Source: Selenomonadales bacterium (GTDB lineage Bacteria > Bacillota > Negativicutes > Sporomusales > UBA7701). From it: a stretch of DNA of 64,000 bases. Below the pieces are notes generated by a model. It was not told the DNA's origin, ran no database searches, and worked only from the letters and a program-made list of their open reading frames with translations. The stretch covers positions 1-64,000 of the forward strand of contig JARKPR010000002.1 of NCBI GenBank assembly GCA_029975165.1, in the 5' to 3' direction. The translations under genes were made by a program, and so were the position numbers. Positions 42,690 to 50,914 of the stretch are shown one piece after another; positions within the stretch are counted from its first letter, which is position 1; the number at the start of each line of letters is the position of its first letter.

Positions 42690-42752
42690 CTATACTATTC
42701 CAGTATAGTACTGATTATATGATACAGCGGCTGTTGTAGTATAGTCAATACT
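42690..42752 (-). promoter_or_regulatory. Promoter and dyad operators of rrf2-cydABDC
   Basis: The promoter reads TTGACT (42743-42748), 18 bases, TATCAT (42719-42724) on the minus strand. Two inverted repeats frame it: CTATACT-N5-AGTATAG at 42690-42708 (7-bp arms) and AGTAT-N5-ATACT at 42738-42752 overlapping the -35. Two copies of nearly the same half-site suggest autoregulation by the Rrf2 protein. Confidence 0.7.
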
Positions 42753-42763
42753 TTCCACACATG

Positions 42764-42802
42764 AAATAAAGGCATGCCGCCAATGGCCGGCATGCCTTTA
42801 GC
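42764..42802. terminator. Terminator downstream of the PhoB-type regulator
   Basis: AAAGGCATGCCGC / CCGGCATGCCTTT stem of 11-12 bp, T-rich on both flanks. On the minus strand it ends the regulator gene before the rrf2 promoter. Confidence 0.85.
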
Positions 42803-42822
42803 TGTCAATTGCAATGAAGGCG

Positions 42823-43515
42823 TCAATCGGTGCGCAGCCGGTAGCCGACACTGCGCACCGTCTCGATGGCCTCGGCCACGGCGGGGTCGGCCGCCAGCTT
42901 GAACCGCAGGTGGCGGACATGGACGTCGACCGTGCGGGTGTCGCCGGCATATTCGTAGCCCCAGACCTTGTCGAGCAGGTCGTCGCGGGAAAACACCCGG
43001 CCGGGGTTGGTGAGGAAGAATTTGAGCAGTTCGTATTCCTTCGGGGTCAGCTCCAGCTTCCCACCGGCGAGGAAGGCCTCGTACCTGACGAGGTTCATGC
43101 GCAGGCTGCCGAGCGCCAGCTCTTCGGACTGGAGCGGCTCTTTGCGGCTGCGGCGCAGCACGGCCTTGACCCGCGCCGTCAGTTCGCGGGGGCTGAAGGG
43201 TTTGGTGACGTAGTCGTCGGCGCCCAGCTCCAGGCCGAGGACGGTGTCGATCTCTTCGGCCTTGGCGGTCAGCATAATGACGGCGATGCCGGCTGTTTCC
43301 GGCCGGGATTTTAGGGTGCGGCACACTTCGAGGCCGTCTTTGCCCGGCAGCATGATATCGAGGACGACGAGGTCGGGTTTTTCCCTGGCGACCATCGCCA
43401 GACAGGCGGGGCCGTCCTCCGCCTCGACGACGGCGTAACCCTCGCGCTCCAGGTTGAATTTGACGAGCTGCCTGATGTTGGCTTCGTCGTCGACGATCAT
43501 AACCTTGCCTGCCAT
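42823..43515 (-). CDS. OmpR/PhoB-family response regulator
   Basis: 230 aa. Receiver domain with acidic pair D9-D10, phosphorylation site D53 in LVVLDIMLPGKDG and K105 in YVTKPF. Winged-helix DNA-binding domain from about 130 (LTPKEYELLKFFLTNPGRVFSR, DVHVRHLRFKL). No histidine kinase is adjacent, so it is an orphan regulator here. Cotranscription with a neighbour is not evident. Confidence 0.93.
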   Translation of the reverse strand: MAGKVMIVDDEANIRQLVKFNLEREGYAVVEAEDGPACLAMVAREKPDLVVLDIMLPGKDGLEVCRTLKSRPETAGIAVIMLTAKAEEIDTVLGLELGADDYVTKPFSPRELTARVKAVLRRSRKEPLQSEELALGSLRMNLVRYEAFLAGGKLELTPKEYELLKFFLTNPGRVFSRDDLLDKVWGYEYAGDTRTVDVHVRHLRFKLAADPAVAEAIETVRSVGYRLRTD

Positions 43516-43559
43516 GCCATGGTCCTCCGTCTGTCAGTATATCCGAGGATCTTACCGAC

Positions 43560-44129
43560 TTAAAATTTTGTTACGAAACTAAAGGTAATGCCATGAGCGT
43601 TATAAGAAGGGTTCTGATTTTGATGCAAGCCATTGGAAACATGCATAAACATATACCCAACATTTACTGAAGAATCCGGGCTGAATCTATAAATAAATTG
43701 CGGACCGATTCGCCACATAAAATTATAATGCTCCCCGCCGGCCGGGAATCTTTTGTTATAGATAATAAAGCCGCCGCTCATATCTACCGCCGCCGTCAGC
43801 TTGCCGGAGTGGCATCTTTCGTTGCGCACCATGTAGACGGGACCGATGCCGAAAGCGGAGCTGTCCAGACGCTGCGTCTCGTCTTTAGGAAGGATATTCC
43901 CGCGCACCCGGGTGATCGTGATGCCTCTATATACGGACCTGTTTTTTGTTGCCGAGATTTTGTCGAATATATGCATTGACACGGTATCGAGATCGCGGGT
44001 TTTCGCGGTCGGCGCCAGAAAGTCCCACGCCAGTTCGAGCTTGTCCCCGGCCGCGTGGCAATACGCCGTTACGGGAAAGCAGATCAGTAAAAGGGCACTG
44101 ACAATTACCAGGCAAAGCGATCTGAACAT
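43560..44129 (-). CDS. PagL-like lipid A deacylase / acyloxyacyl hydrolase
   Basis: 189 aa outer-membrane barrel with signal peptide (FRSLCLVIVSALLLICFPVTAYCHA). Near the end H163 and S165 in GYMFMHVSNG match the HxSN catalytic region of PagL, which removes a 3-O-acyl chain of lipid A, and the protein ends in Phe. The third triad residue (Glu) is not evident at the expected distance. ATG 44129 follows AGGAG by seven bases; longer frames are not supported. Confidence 0.75.
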   Translation of the reverse strand: MFRSLCLVIVSALLLICFPVTAYCHAAGDKLELAWDFLAPTAKTRDLDTVSMHIFDKISATKNRSVYRGITITRVRGNILPKDETQRLDSSAFGIGPVYMVRNERCHSGKLTAAVDMSGGFIIYNKRFPAGGEHYNFMWRIGPQFIYRFSPDSSVNVGYMFMHVSNGLHQNQNPSYNAHGITFSFVTKF

Positions 44130-44237
44130 AAGCATACTCCTCATACACGTTTCTGTGGTTTCCTTCGCGGGGAAAACGTGGTTAGTATTCCATATGTCAG
44201 TCCGTTTCTCCTTTAAATGCGTAGCGAATACCGACAC

Positions 44238-44285
44238 CAAAAGAGCGCTTGCCAACGTATTCGGAACATACGCCGGCAAGCGCTC
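44238..44285 (-). terminator. Terminator of the hydroxy-acid operon
   Basis: On the minus strand GAGCGCTTGCC / GGCAAGCGCTC (11 bp), 20-base loop with further pairing GTATG/CATAC-like, then CTTTTGG. The T-run is modest. It lies 45-90 bases after the glcF-like stop. Confidence 0.7.
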
Positions 44286-44329
44286 CTGCCTTGTGCGGGA
44301 ACCGCGGATGGGCCTCTATCGCAGTTTGG

Positions 44330-45556
44330 TCAGATTACCTGGGAGATGTGCATGGCCTTGAATTTCCCGCCGCTGGCCGCCGCCGCCTTGGCGAGCTGCA
44401 CGAGGCAACTGGGGCAGCCGCTGACGACGATGGCCGCGCCCGTCTTTTCGATGTTGGCCTGCTTGCGGGCGAGGACCTGGGCGGCGGCATCCGGGTAGTC
44501 GATGTGGAACGAGCCCGCCCCGCCGCAGCACCGGTCGGCTTCCTTCAGCTCGACGAACTTGCCGGTGGCCTTGAGGAGCTCGCGCGGCTGCTGCCTGATG
44601 CCCTGGCCCCTGACGAGGTGGCACGGGTCATGCCAGGTGACGGGGACGTCGACCTTGGCGCGTGGCTGGTAGCCGACTTTGGCGAGGTACTCGGTCAGGT
44701 CCATGACTTTGCCGCTGAAGGCGGCCGCTTTGTCCCGCCAGGCGGGGTCGGCGGCGAGGTAGGCGCCGAAGCGCTTGAGCGTGCCGCCGCAGCTGCCGCA
44801 GTCGGTGACGATGATGTCGACGTCGGCGAACAGGTCGATGTTTTCCTTCGCCAAGGCGAGGAAGTCGCCGCGCAGGCCGTGGGCGAGGTGGGGCATGCCA
44901 CAGCAGGGATTGTCCCTGACGATGAGCGCGGTCGTCGTGCCGAGGATGTCCCGGGTGGCGGCGGCGGCCGCGGGGAACATCATTTCCATGCCGCAGCCGC
45001 GGAAATAGGCGACTTTGGCCGCCGGCGACGGGACGGCGCTGCCCGGGGCGGCGGGACGGCCGAGGGCGGCCGGCCCGGCGAAGGCTTCGAGGAATTTGGC
45101 GCGGGTGAATTCCTCCGGCGCCATGCCGAAGGGGACGAGCTTGCCGAGGCGCAGGGCGCGGGCGGCGGCCAGGGCGGCGGCGCCCATTTTGACGAGCGCC
45201 TTGCGTTTCATGACGCCGCCCAGCAGCTTGTATTTGATGCCGACGCCGCCGGCCTTGTCGGTGAGGTACTGGCGGACGTCGATCATGGCCTCGTCGGTCC
45301 GGACCTTGTTGGGACAGCTGTCGACGCACGCCTGGCACAGCAGGCAGAAGTCGACGGCGGACAGCATTTCGTCCGTGGGCCGCAGGCCGCCTTCGGCCAG
45401 GGCCCTGGTGATGGCGTTTTTGCCGCGGGCGCTGACCCGCTCGGTGTCGCGGAAGGCGAACAGCGGACAGACCGTCAGGCAGGTGCCGCAGCGGTCGCAT
45501 TGGACGACCTGGTCCTTGGCTTTCAGCAGCAGTTGTTCGTCGGCAGTTTTGTTCAT
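44330..45556 (-). CDS. glcF: Glycolate/lactate oxidase-type Fe-S subunit
   Basis: 408 aa (Fe-S)-binding protein. Two ferredoxin motifs at the N-terminus (CDRCGTCLTVCP at 20-31 and CLLCQACVDSCP), then two CCG domains (NPCCGMPH and ADRCCGGAGSFH with related DCGSCGG, GCPSCL). Partner of the FAD protein next door. Transfers electrons from hydroxy-acid oxidation to the membrane. RBS AAGGGAG. Confidence 0.92.
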   Translation of the reverse strand: MNKTADEQLLLKAKDQVVQCDRCGTCLTVCPLFAFRDTERVSARGKNAITRALAEGGLRPTDEMLSAVDFCLLCQACVDSCPNKVRTDEAMIDVRQYLTDKAGGVGIKYKLLGGVMKRKALVKMGAAALAAARALRLGKLVPFGMAPEEFTRAKFLEAFAGPAALGRPAAPGSAVPSPAAKVAYFRGCGMEMMFPAAAAATRDILGTTTALIVRDNPCCGMPHLAHGLRGDFLALAKENIDLFADVDIIVTDCGSCGGTLKRFGAYLAADPAWRDKAAAFSGKVMDLTEYLAKVGYQPRAKVDVPVTWHDPCHLVRGQGIRQQPRELLKATGKFVELKEADRCCGGAGSFHIDYPDAAAQVLARKQANIEKTGAAIVVSGCPSCLVQLAKAAAASGGKFKAMHISQVI

Positions 45557-45575
45557 GGGGTCGCTCCCTTCCGCA

Positions 45576-46964
45576 TCACCAGATTTTGCCCGGATTGAGG
45601 ATGCCCTTGGGGTCGAGGGATTGCTTGACGCTCTGCATCAGTTTGACGCCCGCCTCGCCGAGGGCTTTGTAGATGTAGGGCTTCTTGGTGATGCCGATGC
45701 CGTGCTCGCCGGAGAGCGTGCCGCCGACGGCCAGGGCGGCGGCGAAGATGTCGTCGGCCGCATGGTGGGCCCGCTCGGCTTCTTCCGGGTTGTTGAGGTC
45801 GCACAGGATCGAGGGATGGAGGTTGCCGTCGCCGGCGTGGCCGAAGACGGCGATGGTCAGGCCGTGCTTTTCGGAGATGGCCTTGATGCGTTTGACGACC
45901 TCGGGGAAGGCGCTCCGCGGCACGGAGATGTCCTCGCCGATGCGGTTGGGCGCCAGGGCGGCGACGGCCGAGCTCATCGTCCGCCTGATGGCCCATAGTT
46001 CGTCGGATTCGGCCTGCGACTGGGCGACCTGAAATTCGAGGACGCCGCATTCCCTGGCGACGGCCGCGATTCTTTTCGCCTGGGCGTCGAGGGCGGCCTG
46101 GTCCTCGCCGTCGGTTTCGAGGATGACGCAGCTTTCGACCGCCGGGTCGAAGGCGGCGCTGCGCTTCCTGGCGACGGCGTCGAGGCTGGTTTTGTCCATG
46201 ATTTCGGCCGCCGCCGGCACGATGTTTTCTTGCAGCAGCCTGTTGACGGTTTCGCAGCCGGCGTCGAGCGAGCCGAACATGAGCCGGATGGTGCCGCGCG
46301 TCTTGGGCATGGGAATGAGTTTGAAGAGCGCCCGGGTGACGATGCCCAGCGTGCCTTCCGAGCCGACGAACAGGCTGGTGAGGTCGTAGCCGGTGACGTT
46401 TTTGACGGCTTTGCCGCCGGTGTTTACGACCGTGCCGTCGGCGAGGACGACCTGGAGGCCCATGACGTAGTCGCCGGTGACGCCGTACTTGACCGCCCGC
46501 ATGCCGCCGGCGTTCTCGGCGACGTTGCCGCCGATGGTCGACATTTTCCAGCTGGCCGGGTCGGGCGGGAAGAAGAGGTTTTTCGCGGCGCAGTGGTTGT
46601 AAAGGTCGATGGTGCGGACGCCGGCCTCGGCGGTCACCATCATGTTCTTTTCGTCCAGCTCGAGGATGTTGGTCATCCGGTCGAGCGACAGGGAGATGCC
46701 GCCCATGAGCGGCACGCTGCCGCCCGTCCGCCCGCTGGCCGCCCCCCTGGGGGTGACGGGGATGCCGTGTTCGTCGGCGATGGCCATGACGGCGGCCACC
46801 TGCTCGGTAGTGAGGGGACGGACGACCATGTCCGGGTTGTTGGCCGGCACGAGCGGCACGAACGAGGAGTCGTAGGAGTAGCCGAACCGGTCGAGGTCCG
46901 AATCGAGGGCGTATTCGTCGCCGACGATGGCGCGGAACTTTTTCTTCACTTCAGCGTTGATCAT
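45576..46964 (-). CDS. glcD: FAD-linked hydroxy-acid dehydrogenase (GlcD-like)
   Basis: 462 aa. FAD-binding PCMH domain (PNNPDMVVRPLTTEQVAAVM, PVTPRGAASGRTGGSVP, GGNVAENAGGMRAVKYGVTGDYV) and the C-terminal FAD-oxidase domain ending in GEHGIGITKKPYIYKALGEAGVKLM. Oxidises glycolate or D-lactate. Start ATG 46964 with GGGAGG; the frame extension to 47240 is a shadow of larA. 19 bases upstream of glcF. Confidence 0.93.
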   Translation of the reverse strand: MINAEVKKKFRAIVGDEYALDSDLDRFGYSYDSSFVPLVPANNPDMVVRPLTTEQVAAVMAIADEHGIPVTPRGAASGRTGGSVPLMGGISLSLDRMTNILELDEKNMMVTAEAGVRTIDLYNHCAAKNLFFPPDPASWKMSTIGGNVAENAGGMRAVKYGVTGDYVMGLQVVLADGTVVNTGGKAVKNVTGYDLTSLFVGSEGTLGIVTRALFKLIPMPKTRGTIRLMFGSLDAGCETVNRLLQENIVPAAAEIMDKTSLDAVARKRSAAFDPAVESCVILETDGEDQAALDAQAKRIAAVARECGVLEFQVAQSQAESDELWAIRRTMSSAVAALAPNRIGEDISVPRSAFPEVVKRIKAISEKHGLTIAVFGHAGDGNLHPSILCDLNNPEEAERAHHAADDIFAAALAVGGTLSGEHGIGITKKPYIYKALGEAGVKLMQSVKQSLDPKGILNPGKIW

Positions 46965-46980
46965 ATTTTTTGCCTCCCAA

Positions 46981-48243
46981 TCAATGACCGATACGCAGCA
47001 GCAGGTTGCCTGCCCCGTCGAACGCCAGCTCTTCCGGCCGGGCGGCGACGGCCATGTTTTCCTTCCCCGCCAGGTCGCGGGCGATGGCTGCGGAGACGAG
47101 GCACTCGCCGAGGAAGAGCGTGTTGGGGATGATGACGATCCGCAGCTTTTCAGCCGGTATGCCGGACAGGCTGTACAGGGCGGCCTCGAGCAGCTTCTCT
47201 TCGGTGGCGAAGTACATGGGGATGGCCGCACGGACGACAAAGGTGCTGGTCAGGCAGTTGAGGTAGGTGGCATGCCGGTCCATCTTGCCCACAAGCTTGT
47301 CGGTGACGAAGTCGGCCATGCCGACGCCGGTGGCGTTGCCATGGGACTCCGCCGACAGGTCGAGGACGGCGATTCTTTTTATGGACGGCCGTTCGGGTTC
47401 GGGTACGCCGTGGATGCGCGCCCGGCCGATTATGTTGGTGTCGATGCCGGTGCCGCTGTAGTTCTTGCCCATCTCTTCGATAATGAGGAGGTCGATGTCG
47501 TCGACCGGCAGGGCGGGCATAAGCGATTTGGAGTAGGCGAGCAGTTCGGTCTCGGCGGCGATCATGCCGTCGCGGGGTACGGCCTTGATTACCGCCGTTT
47601 CCTCGTAGGCGTTTTCGATGATCGCCAGGCCCCCGAGGACGGGGAGCTTGCCGATGATGACGCTGCCGAGCTCGACGAGCAGGCGCGCCAGTTCGCCGGG
47701 GCCGAACCCGTGGAATTGCTGCGCCCCTTGCGGGCCGCCCAGGCCGACGACGAGTTTTTTTATCAGCCCGCTTTCGACGTCGCCCTTGAATGAGGTATGG
47801 GTTTTGACGCGGTTGACGACCAGGATGCCGTCGAGGTCGAGCGCGGCCGCGACGATGTATACCGGCAGTCCGGACGGGGAGCGGGCGATTGTCCGGCAGT
47901 CGTCGCAGGTTACGACCGGCGCGCCTAAAGCTCCTTCCGTAATCCCCAGGCTGTCGAGCACTTCCTTCTGGCCGGCGGCGGTGCCGCCACCGTGGCTGCC
48001 CATGGCGGCTACGAGGCAGGGGACGGCGCCAAGCTCTTTAAGGTGGTCGACAGCCGCTTTGAGGATGGGCAGAAGGTTCTGGACGCCGCGGCTGCCGACG
48101 GTGATGCCGATTCTCTGGCCGGGGGCGATCCTGCTCTTCAGCCCGAGGGCCGCGAGCTCGCCGCAGGCGGCGGCTGCGACGTCGCCGGTCTTGGGCCGGG
48201 GGAACGTCTGGCTGACGCGGTACATGCGGGGCAGGTTGAGCAT
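46981..48243 (-). CDS. LarA-like (DUF2088) nickel-pincer racemase homologue 1
   Basis: 420 aa, lactate racemase-domain family. LarA carries a covalent nickel pincer (NPN) nucleotide on Lys184 with His200 as further ligand. Here GLIK and QQFH are separated by the same 16 residues, and AMGSHGG offers a catalytic His. The pathway genes larBCE are not in the window. Lies between the DASS transporter and glcDF, so racemisation of the imported hydroxy acid is a sensible guess. ATG 48243 after GAGG. Confidence 0.85.
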   Translation of the reverse strand: MLNLPRMYRVSQTFPRPKTGDVAAAACGELAALGLKSRIAPGQRIGITVGSRGVQNLLPILKAAVDHLKELGAVPCLVAAMGSHGGGTAAGQKEVLDSLGITEGALGAPVVTCDDCRTIARSPSGLPVYIVAAALDLDGILVVNRVKTHTSFKGDVESGLIKKLVVGLGGPQGAQQFHGFGPGELARLLVELGSVIIGKLPVLGGLAIIENAYEETAVIKAVPRDGMIAAETELLAYSKSLMPALPVDDIDLLIIEEMGKNYSGTGIDTNIIGRARIHGVPEPERPSIKRIAVLDLSAESHGNATGVGMADFVTDKLVGKMDRHATYLNCLTSTFVVRAAIPMYFATEEKLLEAALYSLSGIPAEKLRIVIIPNTLFLGECLVSAAIARDLAGKENMAVAARPEELAFDGAGNLLLRIGH

Positions 48244-48265
48244 GCCATTCACCTCGCTTCGCCCA

Positions 48266-48547
48266 TCACAGCAGACCGCTCACTTTCCACCAGGTGAACG
48301 CCATCCACAGCCCTCAGATGATGAGGCCGAGGATGGTGGAAGACTCGATCTGCTCGGTGACGGTATAGTGGCCGGTACCGTAGAAGATGATGTTGCCCAT
48401 GGTGTTGAACGACAGGAAGAGGGCGTTGACGCTGATCGTGATCAAGGCGACGACCGCGCCGCCGAACAGAGCGAGGAGCTTGTGTTGGGTGATCGTCATG
48501 ATCGCCGAGGATGAACCCGTACCTTTTTCCCCGGGTTTCGAACGCAT
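48266..48547 (-). pseudogene. Small two-helix membrane protein interrupted by an in-frame TGA
   Basis: The frame from ATG 48547 (or ATG 48499) encodes a first membrane helix (KLLALFGGAVVALITISVNA) and the start of a second. A TGA at 48314-48316 cuts it, yet the same frame goes on for 15 codons (GLWMAFTWWKVSGLL) to TGA 48266-48268, which finishes the second helix. It lies between the DASS transporter and larA with tight spacing, so it may be a small subunit of the transporter. No clear RBS for ATG 48547. Either a point nonsense change or recoding. Confidence 0.6.
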
Positions 48548-48605
48548 TAGCCAACAACTTCACTCTCCTTTATAGCCCCGATTTTCCCGTTGTGGCCGCC
48601 CGGCT

Positions 48606-50006
48606 TTAGCGGACGACGCCGATCCAGTTCCAGTAGGTGAGGACCATGAGCGTCATGTACGCCGCGCCGAGGACGCTCATGACGGCGCCGGTCCTGATGA
48701 GTTCGCCGGTGGTGATATGGCCGGTGCCCATCGCGACCGCGTTGGGCATGTTGCTGACCGGCAGCAGGTACTGGTGCTGCATGTTCATGCCCAGGACGAG
48801 GGCGAAGACGAGCGGATCGGCGCCGATAGCCGCCGCGTGGGCGATGACGATCGGCGTGAGGGCGGTTGTCTTGGGGCCGCCGCCGGTGAAGAAGACCTGC
48901 AGGATGGTGGCAATCCAGATAAGGATGATCATCTGCATGGAGTGGGTCATGGCGACGATGGGGCCGAGCATGGTGCCGGCCAGCCATTTGGCGGCTCCGG
49001 AGCTGACGAGGGCCGCCCCCATCGACAGGCCGGCGCCGTACACCATGAAGACGTTCCAGGGCACCTTCTGCTGGGCCTCTTTCCAGGACATGACGCCGAT
49101 GCCGGGCCAGATGAGGAGGATGATGGAGAACAGGCCGACGATGGCGACGTTGACCTTGTGGATGGAGTCGGTCGCCCACAGGACGAGGGTGACGAGGAAG
49201 ACGATCAGGGTGTAGATTTCTTTGGGGCTGAATTTGCCGAGGGCGGCCAGTTCGCGTTTGATGTAGTCCTGGCCTTCGCCGAGGTTCTTGATCTCCGGCG
49301 GCCACAGCAGCCTGAGGACGAACACCGATATGGCGGCGACGGAGAAGGCCGGGAAGGCGCCGATGCGGAACCATTCGGACCAGGAGATGGTCTTTTTGGT
49401 GGCGGCCTCGATCAGGCCGACCGTAATCGGGTTGCCGACGTGGGCCGTGAGCACGCCGATGCTCATCATGGTGCCGCTCATTGCGACGATGAAGATGAGG
49501 GCCTTGACGATGTTGCTCTGCCCCGGCTTGGCCCCGAAGGCGGTGCCGATGCCGAGGATGATCGGCAGCATGAGCAGCGTGCGGGCGGTGATGGAGGGCA
49601 CGAGGAAGGTAAGTACCGCCATGACGAGGGCGATCGCCCAATAGACCTTGGTGGCCGAACCGCCGGCCGCGTTTACGAGAAAGAGGGCGATGCGTTTCGA
49701 CAGGCCGGAATTTTCCATGCAGGCCGCCATGACGAAGCCGATGACGATCAGCCACAGGGAAGTATTGGCGTAGCCGCTGAAGGCTCCCGCCAGCGAGGTG
49801 GCGTTGAGCACCGCCAGCAGGAAGACGATCAGGATGCCGCTGAGGGCATCGTCCACGGCTTGAGTAACCCAGACAACGATGGCAAATACGGCGACGCCCA
49901 GCGAGGCCTTGCCGGCAGCCTTGAGCCCGGCGATTTCCGGCGTCATCCAGACGATGGCCGCCATGCACAGAAACGCGAGCGCAATCGAACCCCATTTTTT
50001 CGCCAT
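48606..50006 (-). CDS. DASS-family (SLC13) anion:sodium symporter
   Basis: 466 aa, 11-12 membrane segments. Family marks: SGLSKRIALFLV, VPSITARTLLMLPI, the GNPITVGL loop (SNT-like) and GGGPKTTAL with PVSNMPNA in the second half. Imports dicarboxylates, hydroxy acids or sulfate with Na+. First gene of the hydroxy-acid operon. RBS GGGAGGAG. Substrate is inferred from neighbours (lactate/glycolate), not from the sequence. Confidence 0.9.
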   Translation of the reverse strand: MAKKWGSIALAFLCMAAIVWMTPEIAGLKAAGKASLGVAVFAIVVWVTQAVDDALSGILIVFLLAVLNATSLAGAFSGYANTSLWLIVIGFVMAACMENSGLSKRIALFLVNAAGGSATKVYWAIALVMAVLTFLVPSITARTLLMLPIILGIGTAFGAKPGQSNIVKALIFIVAMSGTMMSIGVLTAHVGNPITVGLIEAATKKTISWSEWFRIGAFPAFSVAAISVFVLRLLWPPEIKNLGEGQDYIKRELAALGKFSPKEIYTLIVFLVTLVLWATDSIHKVNVAIVGLFSIILLIWPGIGVMSWKEAQQKVPWNVFMVYGAGLSMGAALVSSGAAKWLAGTMLGPIVAMTHSMQMIILIWIATILQVFFTGGGPKTTALTPIVIAHAAAIGADPLVFALVLGMNMQHQYLLPVSNMPNAVAMGTGHITTGELIRTGAVMSVLGAAYMTLMVLTYWNWIGVVR

Positions 50007-50152
50007 TTTTACACTCCTCCCGAAATATATAATTACCTAAAGTAATTTTATAAGAGGGAGATTGCATTCCGTGCGAAAACCGTACGAAAAAGGAAAAAAC
50101 CGCCACGAGCGGCCAGCAAAAAACAGCCTCGCGTGGCTGCGGGGCTGCCTCA

Positions 50153-50914
50153 TCAGAAGCAAACGTATTTTGAAAGCTTGCTAATCTTCGCCCGGCTGAC
50201 CGGCGCCTCCACCTTGGTCGCGCCCTTGAGCGTCAGCAGGTATCCCCGGTTGAACCCCGGCGCCAGTTCCTTGGCATGGCGCATGTTCACGAGGTAGTTG
50301 CGGTGGCAGCGGAAGAAGTGCCGGGGGTCTAGCTTGGCCTCCAGGTCGGCCAGGCGGTTTTTCGCCATGTAGATCTCGCCGTCGAGCGCCTGCACGTACA
50401 CCCATCTGTTTTCCGCGTAGGCCCACAGTATGTCGTCGGCGCGGATGATGACGGCCCGGTTCCCGCGGTAGAAGCAGAACTGGTCCGGGTATCCGCCCCC
50501 GCCGCTCCCGCCCTGGCCGGCAGGCAGCGCCGAGAGCTTCGACGTCTTGGACGACAGCCGCCCGATCCTGTCGATCACTTTTTTGATGTCTTCTTTGACG
50601 AACGGCTTGAGGATGTAGTCGAGGGCATTGACCTCGTAGGCCTTGAGGGCGTAGTCGTCGTAGGCGGTGATGAAGACGACGAACGGCGCGTCGTCGCCGG
50701 TGAGCCCCGCCGCGACGTCGATGCCGCTGAGGCCGGGCATGCGGATGTCGAGGAAGGCGATGTCCGGCATGAGCCCGGCGATGGCATCGGCGGCGTCCTG
50801 GCCGTCGTGGCACACCGCCAGCACTTCGATATCGAGGCCGACGAGTATTTCCTCGAGCGTTTCGCAGATTAGATGCTCGTCGTCGGCGATGATGGCGCTT
50901 AACGGTTTCAGCAC
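50153..50914 (-). CDS. lytR: LytTR-type response regulator
   Basis: 253 aa. Receiver domain with D56 in IAFLDIRMPGLSG, and a LytTR DNA-binding domain from about 150 (FYRGNRAVIIRADDILWAYAENRWVYVQ, FFRCHRNYLVNMRHAKEL). Start GTG overlaps the sensor gene by seven bases. Pair of the 5TMR-LYT kinase; likely regulates the adjacent transport operon, which lies just downstream on the same strand (146 bases). Confidence 0.93.
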   Translation of the reverse strand: MLKPLSAIIADDEHLICETLEEILVGLDIEVLAVCHDGQDAADAIAGLMPDIAFLDIRMPGLSGIDVAAGLTGDDAPFVVFITAYDDYALKAYEVNALDYILKPFVKEDIKKVIDRIGRLSSKTSKLSALPAGQGGSGGGGYPDQFCFYRGNRAVIIRADDILWAYAENRWVYVQALDGEIYMAKNRLADLEAKLDPRHFFRCHRNYLVNMRHAKELAPGFNRGYLLTLKGATKVEAPVSRAKISKLSKYVCF

